A stretch of 64,000 bases of DNA from an uncultured Eubacteriales bacterium (GTDB taxonomy: Bacteria; Bacillota; Clostridia; Oscillospirales; Oscillospiraceae): contig UQUO01000003.1 of NCBI GenBank assembly GCA_900544295.1, positions 101,145 through 165,144 on the forward strand. The letters run 5' to 3'. The notes below the pieces were generated by a model. That model searched no databases. It was not told the origin of the DNA and saw only the letters and a program-made list of their open reading frames with translations. A program made the position numbers and the translations under genes. Positions within the stretch are counted from its first letter, which is position 1, and each line of letters begins with the position of its first letter. Positions 57,861 to 64,000 of the stretch are shown piece after piece.

Positions 57861-58943
57861 ATGGCTGAGAAGATATTCATGAAGGGCTGCGAGGCCGTGG
57901 CGGAGACCGCGGTGCGCGCCGGCTGCCGTTTCTTCGCCGGCTATCCCATCACCCCGCAGAATGACGTTCCCGAGTATTTTGCGCGCCGCATGCCCCAGGT
58001 GGGCGGCGTGTTCATCCAGGGCGAGAGCGAGGTCGCCTCGGCCAACATGGCCTTCGGCGCGGCCGCGGCGGGCGTGCGGAGCATGACCAGCTCCTCCAGC
58101 TGCGGCATCTCGCTCAAGAGCGAGGCCATCTCCTGGATGGCCGGCGCGCGCCTGCCCGTTGTCGTCGCGAACTTCCAGCGCGGCGGCCCCGGTATCGGTA
58201 CCATCCAGCCCGCCCAGCAGGACTATACCCAGGCCACCAAGGCCAGCGGCAACGGCGGTTTCAAGATGCTCGTCCTGTCCCCCTCGAACCTCCAGGAGGC
58301 TGTGGACATGACCTGGCAGGCCTTCGAGCTGGCCGACGAGTACTCGAACCCCGTGCTGCTGCTCATGGACGGCTTCACCGGCACGATGATGGAACCCGTC
58401 GAGCTTCCCGAGGCCAAGACGCCTGAGGAGGTCGCCGCCATCCGCGCCACCAAGACCTGGGCCGCCACCGGCAAGAAGGGCGGCCCACAGCACAAGGTCA
58501 TGTGCGGCCCCGGCCTCGACACCCGCGTGAGCCAGGAGCAGATGAACAAGCGCGACGCCGAGCTCTACGAGAGCTGGAAGACCACCGAGGTCGAGTATGA
58601 GGACTACATGACCGAGGACGCCGAGGTCATCCTAACCGCCTACGGCATCACGGGCCGCATAGCGAAGTCCGCTGTAGGCATCCTGCGCGCCGAGGGCATC
58701 AAGGCGGGCCTCATCCGCCCGAAGAAGGTATATCCCTTCCCGGACGAGGCCTACGACAAGCTAAATTACAGCGCCCTGCGCGGCATAGTCAGCGCGGAGA
58801 TGGCGATTCCCGCCCAGTTTGCGGTGGACGTTGAGAACGCCGTCCGCGGCCGGACAAAGATAGTCACGGCGCTGTCCTCCGGCGGCGAAATACTGGACCG
58901 CAGCGTCATACTTGAGGCCGCCCGCGGCCTCTGCGGCAGATAA
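57861..58943 (+). CDS. vorB: 2-oxoacid:ferredoxin oxidoreductase alpha subunit (VorB-like)
   Basis: A 360-aa subunit with GYPITPQNDVPEY near the N-terminus and QGESEVASANMAFGAAAAG in the pyrimidine-binding domain. RGGPGIGTIQPAQQDY and the transketolase-C-like end follow. With the other subunits it decarboxylates a 2-oxoacid to its acyl-CoA in the cytoplasm. The closest type is the branched-chain (VOR) or 2-oxoglutarate (KOR) enzyme; sequence alone does not fix the substrate. Confidence 0.88.
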   Translation: MAEKIFMKGCEAVAETAVRAGCRFFAGYPITPQNDVPEYFARRMPQVGGVFIQGESEVASANMAFGAAAAGVRSMTSSSSCGISLKSEAISWMAGARLPVVVANFQRGGPGIGTIQPAQQDYTQATKASGNGGFKMLVLSPSNLQEAVDMTWQAFELADEYSNPVLLLMDGFTGTMMEPVELPEAKTPEEVAAIRATKTWAATGKKGGPQHKVMCGPGLDTRVSQEQMNKRDAELYESWKTTEVEYEDYMTEDAEVILTAYGITGRIAKSAVGILRAEGIKAGLIRPKKVYPFPDEAYDKLNYSALRGIVSAEMAIPAQFAVDVENAVRGRTKIVTALSSGGEILDRSVILEAARGLCGR

Positions 58944-58961
58944 GGAGGTTCTGAGAATAAA

Positions 58962-59702
58962 ATGATGGAAAAAGTATATTCCCGGCCCTCCGGAATATTC
59001 GAGGGCGCAGTCACGGGTTTCTGCCCCGGCTGCATGCACTCAAGCGTGTGCAAGGTGGTGGCCGAGGTGCTCGACGAGCTGGGCATGGTGGATAACGCAT
59101 GCTATGTCCAGGGCGTCGGCTGCTGCGGCCTGGCCGTAACTTATTTCGACATGGACACCGTGGCCGCCCCGCACGGCAGGGCCTGCGCCATAGCCAGCTC
59201 TTTCAAGCGCTGCAGCCCGGAGACCCTGGTTTTCACCTACCAGGGTGACGGCGACCTGGCCGCCATCGGCCTGGCAGAGACCATGTCCGCCGCCAACCGC
59301 GGCGAGAACTTCACCGTAATTTTCGTCAACAACGGCATCTACGGCATGACCGGCGGCCAGATGGCCCCGACCACCATGCTCGGCGTCAAGACCACGACGA
59401 CGCCCTACGGCCGCGACGTCCACGAGCACGGCGCGCCCCTGCACATGTGCGAGATACTCAGCCAGCTCGAAGCCCCGGCATATATCGCCCGTGTGGCCCT
59501 GGCCGACGTCCCCAATGCCAAGAAGGCCAAGGCCGCCGTCAAGAAGGCCTTCCAGTACCAGCTCGACGGCAAGGGCTTCTCCTTCGTCGAGTTTGTCTCC
59601 AACTGCCCGACGAACTGGGGCATGAGCCCGCTGGAGTCCCTCGACCATGTCCACAACGTCGTCATGAAGGAATTCCCGCTCGGCGAATTCCGCGCGAAGT
59701 AA
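58962..59702 (+). CDS. 2-oxoacid:ferredoxin oxidoreductase beta (TPP-binding) subunit
   Basis: A 246-aa subunit with FCPGCMHSSVCKVVAEVLDELG at the start, the thiamine-pyrophosphate motif GDGDLAAIGLAE ... FVNNGIYGMTGGQMAPTT, and conserved cysteines (FCPGC, VGCCG) for iron-sulfur or structural roles. AAGGAGG precedes the start. Two adjacent ATGs (58962 and 58965) are possible. Confidence 0.9.
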   Translation: MMEKVYSRPSGIFEGAVTGFCPGCMHSSVCKVVAEVLDELGMVDNACYVQGVGCCGLAVTYFDMDTVAAPHGRACAIASSFKRCSPETLVFTYQGDGDLAAIGLAETMSAANRGENFTVIFVNNGIYGMTGGQMAPTTMLGVKTTTTPYGRDVHEHGAPLHMCEILSQLEAPAYIARVALADVPNAKKAKAAVKKAFQYQLDGKGFSFVEFVSNCPTNWGMSPLESLDHVHNVVMKEFPLGEFRAK

Positions 59703-59715
59703 GGAGGGGAGAGGT

Positions 59716-60270
59716 ATGGAGAAATCTTTCATCATCGCCGGTTTCGGCGGCCAGGGCGTCATGGTCATGGGCCAGCTGCTGAGCTATACCGCCTGCGAGA
59801 CCACTGAGAAATACGTCACCTACTTCCCGAGCTACGGCGCGGAGATGCGCGGCGGTACGGCCAACTGCTACGTCGTCATCTCCGACGACCCTGTCGGCGC
59901 TCCGAAGGTCTCCCAGGCCGACTACGTCGTCGTCCTGAACGACCCCTCGATGGCGAAGTTTAAAAACGCCGTCGTCCCCGGCGGCACAATTTTCGTGAAC
60001 AGCTCTGTCGTCACGCTGGAGCCCGACCGCGACGATGTCCACGTCGTCAAGGTGGATGCCGGCAGCATCGCCTACGAGCTGGGCAACCCGAAGGTGCTGA
60101 ACCTCGTCATGGTGGGCGCCATCATCGGCTATACCGAGGTCCTGCCCGCCGAGAACGTGCTCCAGACCGCCTTCAAGAAGCTCGGCGCCAAGCGCCCCGA
60201 GCTGAATCCCCTGAACGAAAAAGCCTTCCGCCGCGGCTGGGAGATAGGCCACGCCGCCAAGCAGGGCTGA
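59716..60270 (+). CDS. 2-oxoacid:ferredoxin oxidoreductase gamma subunit
   Basis: A 184-aa subunit with IIAGFGGQGVMVMGQLLSYTA, SYGAEMRGGTANCYVVIS and the later GGTIFVNSS, the standard gamma-domain motifs. It ends the operon at a strong bidirectional terminator. AAGGAGGGGAGAGGT precedes the ATG. Confidence 0.92.
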   Translation: MEKSFIIAGFGGQGVMVMGQLLSYTACETTEKYVTYFPSYGAEMRGGTANCYVVISDDPVGAPKVSQADYVVVLNDPSMAKFKNAVVPGGTIFVNSSVVTLEPDRDDVHVVKVDAGSIAYELGNPKVLNLVMVGAIIGYTEVLPAENVLQTAFKKLGAKRPELNPLNEKAFRRGWEIGHAAKQG

Positions 60271-60280
60271 GAAAGCAGCA

Positions 60281-60313
60281 AAAAGACCGGGAAGCGGCGC
60301 TTCCCGGTCTTTT
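60281..60313 (+). terminator. Bidirectional terminator between convergent operons
   Basis: A 15-bp perfect stem (60281-60295 with 60299-60313) with a 3-nt loop, flanked by A-run and T-run. It ends both the oxidoreductase operon and the minus-strand DUF3788 gene. Confidence 0.92.
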
Positions 60314-60726
60314 CATTTCCTGTTCGGCCTGCGCTTTATTCCAAGCAGCCTCATGAAGTCCACAAACATGGAGGTGTCCTTCGGCTCGAACATGAGCCAT
60401 TTCCCGTCGTGATATGTGCGGGCCTCGTCGTAGAGCCTCTGGATCTCGACGCTGTAGCTGTCGCGGTCTGCCTCGAACCTCTGGCGCTCGTCCTTGCCGA
60501 ATATGACCATGAAGCCCACGCAGTCGCTCCTGGCATACAGCGCGCATAGGGTCTTGCCGCCTCGGCGGTATTTGTATTCATAGGTCCAGGCTTTGCCGCC
60601 TGCGGCCCAGACACGCTCCATGTCGTATTTTTCATCGATCAGCGCGCAGAGCCTGTGCCAGACCTCGTACAGCTCCTTGCCGACCAGCTCGGCCAGCTGC
60701 TCCGGGGTGGGTATACTGTCCAGCAT
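60313..60726 (-). CDS. DUF3788 family protein
   Basis: A 137-aa soluble protein (LYEVWHRLCALIDEKYDMERVW, then GGKAWTYEYKYRRGGKTLCAL and DGKWLMFEPKD), matching DUF3788. These are small single-domain proteins of unknown function, sometimes found beside MarR or acetyltransferase genes. The start at 60726 has TCAGGAGGACGTT upstream. A much longer frame (to 60864) would run into the next gene and is rejected. Confidence 0.82.
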   Translation of the reverse strand: MLDSIPTPEQLAELVGKELYEVWHRLCALIDEKYDMERVWAAGGKAWTYEYKYRRGGKTLCALYARSDCVGFMVIFGKDERQRFEADRDSYSVEIQRLYDEARTYHDGKWLMFEPKDTSMFVDFMRLLGIKRRPNRK

Positions 60727-60748
60727 AACGTCCTCCTGAGATGTAAAA

Positions 60749-62164
60749 TTACCACACCTGCAAGCCCAGCGTAAAGGCCATGAGATAGAGCAGCGAGAGC
60801 GGCAGGCAGAGTGCCCAGACAGTGCACTCCCTGCGTGGGCTGTCCGTGACGAGCGAGAGCGCAAGGGTCACGACCGGCATGGCGATGAGATAGCGCGGGG
60901 CGCTCAGCAGCCAGGTTGCACCAATGGCGATGAAGTAGTAGGCGATAAACCAGGCCGTATAGCCGGGGCGGAGCTTTTTCGCGGCAGGGATCATGATCGC
61001 AAGTGCAAAGAAGCTCCAGGCGAGGTTTGGGACCCACAGCCCCCAAACGGAAGTGCGGCCCTCTTGGAAATAGGCGATAGCGTCCTCAAGCTGATAGGCC
61101 GCGGTGTTGAAGAAGAGTCCGAAATCCTGGCCCCAGTGCTCGTTTTGGTAGCGCATGTACTGAAAAGGGTCGCCAGCGACGCGGTAGTTTATATAGCAGT
61201 AGACGCCGAAACCGGCGGGGATGAGCAGCGCCCAGAGAAAGCGGGGGAGAAAGCCCCGCTTTTTCCCAACTCGCAGCCAGGCGCTCACAAGCTCGAATAC
61301 CGCCGGAACAAAGAGCATCAGCCCCAGCGAGCGCGTGAAGGCCCCGTAAGCGCCGACAAGGCAGCCAAGGCCAAATTTCCCGCGCCGCACGAGATAGACG
61401 CAGCCTGCGCAGCACAGCAGGAACAGCCCCTCGCTCATCGGAGCGGCGAAGAAGAAGGAGCCGGGCAGCACGCATAGAAAACGCACAGCCCGTATCGCCG
61501 CCGCGTGCCCATAGTCCAGGCGGAAGAGGCTGTAGAGCAGGCAGCCCGCGCCGGAAAAGCAGAGCGCCGAGACGAGGAAGGCCGCCAGCAGATAGTCCCG
61601 CACCAGCAGGTACATGAGCCCGACGGCGACAGGGTATCCGGGCAGGAAGACGAGCTGCACCAGCCTGTCCCAGGCTGCGTCCTCGTCGGCAAAAACGCCG
61701 CGCTCGATGAGCCCCGGAACGTCGGCGGCGCTGATGTAGCCGTCGCGCGCGATGTCAAGGTAGTGGTGGCTGTCGGTGTAGGTCCAGTAGTTGAGAGACT
61801 CGTAATAGCTCTCGCCGCTGCCCTGGGCGAGGCGTATCAGCCAGACGAGCAGGGTCATGCCTATGCAGAACAGCAACAGCGAGAGGAAGAGCCTCAGCCT
61901 GATGTGTGGCTGCTCCGCCTCTGACGCATCCGGAGCAGCCGGCAGCTCGCGCCCCCGCCAGGCCGCGACCCAGACTGGTACAAAGCGCAGGCAGAGCCAG
62001 ATAAAAAGGACAAGGCTGATGAGCGCCGCAAGCGTTCCAGCCAAGCCAGCGCTGCCTGAAAACAGCCAGTTTATAAAGAGCGCTCCCAGCACAAGGATGC
62101 CGCCGGCAGAGATGAGGCTCTCGACCTTGCCGTAGGCGCGCAGGCGCTCGGATATGCTATGCAA
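60749..62164 (-). CDS. PIG-V-like GT-C membrane glycosyltransferase
   Basis: A 471-aa protein with about eleven membrane helices. A YWTYTDSHHYLDIARDGYIS loop after the third helix carries acidic residues typical of GT-C catalytic loops, and the FLPGYPVAVGLMYLL motif is shared with PIG-V-type mannosyltransferases. LLCVLPGSFFFAAPMSEGLFL-like and FTRSLGLML blocks follow. It would use a lipid-linked sugar donor on the outer face of the membrane; acceptor unknown. It lies 25 nt upstream of the next co-directional gene. Confidence 0.78.
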   Translation of the reverse strand: MHSISERLRAYGKVESLISAGGILVLGALFINWLFSGSAGLAGTLAALISLVLFIWLCLRFVPVWVAAWRGRELPAAPDASEAEQPHIRLRLFLSLLLFCIGMTLLVWLIRLAQGSGESYYESLNYWTYTDSHHYLDIARDGYISAADVPGLIERGVFADEDAAWDRLVQLVFLPGYPVAVGLMYLLVRDYLLAAFLVSALCFSGAGCLLYSLFRLDYGHAAAIRAVRFLCVLPGSFFFAAPMSEGLFLLCCAGCVYLVRRGKFGLGCLVGAYGAFTRSLGLMLFVPAVFELVSAWLRVGKKRGFLPRFLWALLIPAGFGVYCYINYRVAGDPFQYMRYQNEHWGQDFGLFFNTAAYQLEDAIAYFQEGRTSVWGLWVPNLAWSFFALAIMIPAAKKLRPGYTAWFIAYYFIAIGATWLLSAPRYLIAMPVVTLALSLVTDSPRRECTVWALCLPLSLLYLMAFTLGLQVW

Positions 62165-62188
62165 AACACAACCCTCCCAACGGGGATT

Positions 62189-62884
62189 TTAGACGGGCGC
62201 GGCCCTCAAATGTTCCTCGCCGCGCCGCAGGCTCGCCCGGTTCGCCGCGAGGTAGAGCCGGGGTGAGATCAGCACAAAGGCGGCCAGGGCGGCGTAGTAG
62301 ACGGGCAGCGCCGCTGTAAGCCCGGACGAGCGTAAAGCGCGCGCGTCCAGCAGCTCGTAGATGAGCAGGGTGCCGCCCCCGGCCCATGGCCGGAGCAGCG
62401 CCGCACGCGCAGCCACTCCAGCAACGCCCAGCGGCAGCAGCGCCGCATCCCGAGGCCCAAAGCGCTCCGCCCCCGTGACGGTGAGGCCGAGTACGAGCAG
62501 CGAGCCGTGGCAAAATAGCGAAAGCAGCACCTGCGCGGGCGGATTCGCCCCGTAGATGTACCCGCCCGCAAGGCACATCGCGCCGTAGTACACGCCGCCC
62601 GCCAGAAGGCCCGCGTAGGCCGCCCAGCAGCGGAGCTTGCCGCGCGTCATGAGTATTATGCCCGGCGTGGTGAAGTAGGCCGCGGCGGAAAACTCCACAG
62701 GCAGCACCAATTTCCCGCCCAAAAGCGGCGGCAGGGCGTATTTGAGGATGTTTACGCCCAAAAGCAGCGCCGAGAGCCGCCTCAGGGCGCGCTCCCTGCG
62801 CGCGACGGGCAGCAGACAGAGCTCGTGCGCCGTCCAGACGAGCACCGTCAGCGCGCAGATGGAAAAGACGTTCAGCGCAAACAT
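62189..62884 (-). CDS. Seven-helix membrane protein, unknown
   Basis: A 231-aa protein with six or seven hydrophobic segments and few loops. VNILKYALPPLLGGKLVLPVEFSAA resembles the central motif region of YwaF/TIGR02206-like membrane proteins, but the match is weak. Very Ala/Leu-rich. It lies between the HAAS protein and the glycosyltransferase on the same strand, 4 nt from the former, so it is probably in the PadR operon. Confidence 0.6.
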   Translation of the reverse strand: MFALNVFSICALTVLVWTAHELCLLPVARRERALRRLSALLLGVNILKYALPPLLGGKLVLPVEFSAAAYFTTPGIILMTRGKLRCWAAYAGLLAGGVYYGAMCLAGGYIYGANPPAQVLLSLFCHGSLLVLGLTVTGAERFGPRDAALLPLGVAGVAARAALLRPWAGGGTLLIYELLDARALRSSGLTAALPVYYAALAAFVLISPRLYLAANRASLRRGEEHLRAAPV

Positions 62885-62888
62885 GTCC

Positions 62889-63626
62889 TCAGATAAACCA
62901 GCCCCAGACGTGCCAGAACTCCAGCGCGCCTGCCGATACTGCAGAGGTCACATACGCCGCCGCGGCAAAGAGCACGAAGGCGATGAGCGATACAAGCAGT
63001 ACCCGGCGCATCCGCCTGCGCCGCGCTGGCATAAGCTGGGGGAAAGCGGGGAGGGAGGGCAGGACAGGCCTGCCGGACGCCGCGGCAACCGCATTGCGGT
63101 GGAAACGGAAGTAGGCTCGCCAGAGCTGGGCAAGCAGACGCGCAAAATAGCTGCAGCCCACGCCGGAGAGCACAGTAAGCGCTGCCAGAGCCAGCGCATA
63201 TACTGCGCCGCACCAGTAGGGCATCTCCGGCAGGTTCACATAGGGCTGCATGTCAAAGGGGATGAGCTGGCAGAGCGACACGAGCCCCGAGGCCAGCGCC
63301 GCACAGGCCACGACCGCCACCCAACTGGCAAATAGCATAAAAAAGCTCAAGACAAACATGTCTGCGAACGCGAGCCCCGTCCAGGTCAGCGCGCTGCGTG
63401 CCGCAGAGCCGGCACGGGAGGGACGCGGAGCTTCTCGCTCGGGCTCAAACTGCGCGGCCAGCTCCTCGGGTGCGCCCAGGCGGGCGGCGATCTCTTCCTC
63501 GGAGTAGCCGTCGGCCAGCTTGTACTCGAAGTGGCGGCGGTATTCGCCCAGTATGTCCTCAGGCTCCGGCACGCGCCGGGCTTCCAGCTCCGCCTCAAGG
63601 CGGGAGAGAAATTCATTCTTGGTCAT
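62889..63626 (-). CDS. HAAS/DUF1700-domain membrane protein
   Basis: A 245-aa protein. The N-terminal 70 residues or so form the HAAS signalling domain (TKNEFLSRLEAELEARRVPEPEDIL ... GYSEEEIAARLGAPEELAAQF). Four or five membrane helices follow. DUF1700 genes are usually paired with a PadR regulator, as here; the start overlaps the padR end by 14 nt. Thought to relay membrane or envelope state; no enzymatic motif. Confidence 0.85.
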   Translation of the reverse strand: MTKNEFLSRLEAELEARRVPEPEDILGEYRRHFEYKLADGYSEEEIAARLGAPEELAAQFEPEREAPRPSRAGSAARSALTWTGLAFADMFVLSFFMLFASWVAVVACAALASGLVSLCQLIPFDMQPYVNLPEMPYWCGAVYALALAALTVLSGVGCSYFARLLAQLWRAYFRFHRNAVAAASGRPVLPSLPAFPQLMPARRRRMRRVLLVSLIAFVLFAAAAYVTSAVSAGALEFWHVWGWFI

Positions 63627-63942
63627 TTGCTTCGTCCTCCTCCAAAAGCTTCAAAACGGTGCGCGCAAAGCCGAGATACTCGGCTCTGTCCCGCGCGTAG
63701 GCCTCGGCTCCGAGGCCCGTCAGCTTGTAATATTTTCTTGGCGGCCCGCCGCTCTCCTCCTGCAAATAGGTCGTCAGCAATCCGTCGGCCTTCAGCTTGC
63801 GCAGGATGGGGTAGACGGTGCCGTCCGCGATGTCTATGTGCTGGGAGAGATATTCGGATATCTCATATCCATAACAGTCCCGCTTTTTGAGCAGCGAGAG
63901 CACGCACAGTTCAAGTACGCCCTTTTTGTATTGGGAGTTCAC
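63613..63942 (-). CDS. PadR-family transcriptional regulator
   Basis: A 109-aa winged-helix regulator: YKKGVLELCVLSLLKKRDCYGYEISEYL, the wing DGTVYPILRKLKADGLL and GGPPRKYYKLTGLG, then a C-terminal dimerisation helix. It is the first gene of the minus-strand operon with the HAAS protein, and probably represses it through a site between 63943 and 63975. TAGGAGTGATGTT precedes the start. Confidence 0.9.
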   Translation of the reverse strand: MNSQYKKGVLELCVLSLLKKRDCYGYEISEYLSQHIDIADGTVYPILRKLKADGLLTTYLQEESGGPPRKYYKLTGLGAEAYARDRAEYLGFARTVLKLLEEDEANDQE

Positions 63943-63975
63943 AACATCACTCCTATTACAATAAATTTGGACAGG

Positions 63976-64000
63976 AAAGCCGGACAGCCAGTCCGGCTTT
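63976..64000. terminator. Hairpin at the window edge
   Basis: A 10-bp perfect stem AAAGCCGGAC (63976-63985) with GTCCGGCTTT (63991-64000). It probably terminates a gene beyond the window on the minus strand; the T-tract on the plus side is cut off. Confidence 0.6.

Noticed and set aside
60727..60864. N-terminal extension of the DUF3788 protein
   Set aside because: The extra 46 residues overlap the glycosyltransferase gene and are Ser/Arg/Cys-rich; the downstream ATG has a proper Shine-Dalgarno.

Overview
The window is chromosomal DNA of a spore-forming Clostridia-type Firmicute, most likely an Oscillospiraceae/Ruminococcaceae-like gut anaerobe. Four things point there: GC-rich host genes, an IspH-ribosomal protein S1 fusion, a sporulation set (YtfJ, a DacF-type carboxypeptidase, a 26-residue SpoVM, SipL), and a ferredoxin-dependent 2-oxoacid oxidoreductase operon. 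I saw no rRNA, tRNA or CRISPR array.

Layout. (1) 1-31264: almost gap-free co-directional housekeeping genes. They run engB (3' end), an M50 protease, scpA-scpB, DUF2953, ytfJ, dacF, rluB, an RpiR regulator, a BaiN-type flavoprotein, cmk, plsC, ispH-rpsA, carD, ispD-ispF, a DUF3343/cysteine-desulfurase pair, cdaA-cdaR, rseC, yicC, remA, gmk, rpoZ, priA, def, fmt, rsmB, rlmN, stp, prkC, rsgA, a 52-aa membrane protein, spoVM, sipL and yebC. Start/stop overlaps are frequent, so long translationally coupled operons are likely. (2) About 31.2-53.7 kb: an AT-richer siphovirus-type prophage of about 22.4 kb, inserted in the 3' end of yebC. A 99-bp imperfect direct repeat (84/99 identical by my count) marks its two ends. 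The phage end rebuilds the last codons of yebC, and the displaced host end with its terminator lies at 53610-53748. (3) 53.75-56.75 kb: a scarred catabolic region. It holds a UxaA-type dehydratase that appears to lack about 110 internal residues, a separate SAF-domain subunit, and a PanE-like gene and a YkvI-like transporter that are both cut at their 5' ends and joined head to head. (4) 56.9-60.3 kb: a P-loop NTPase and a four-subunit 2-oxoacid:ferredoxin oxidoreductase operon. (5) 60.3-63.9 kb, minus strand: DUF3788, a PIG-V-like GT-C glycosyltransferase, a membrane protein, a HAAS/DUF1700 protein and a PadR regulator.

The prophage has integrase, a lipoprotein, terminase, portal, head, connector, tail, tape measure, fibre and two holin-like genes. 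I find no repressor, no recognisable replication genes and no endolysin. A receptor-binding-like cassette (Ig-like, collagen-like G-X-Y and BspA-like proteins) sits unusually between the terminase and the portal. The tail chaperone pair carries a textbook -1 frameshift signal. Where early genes would be expected there is 1.1 kb of degenerate units of about 200 bp. Their minus-strand translations resemble one another, and many of the base differences are silent. This array, the promoter exchange implied by the attachment site, and the deletion-scarred region beside attR are the parts I would examine first.
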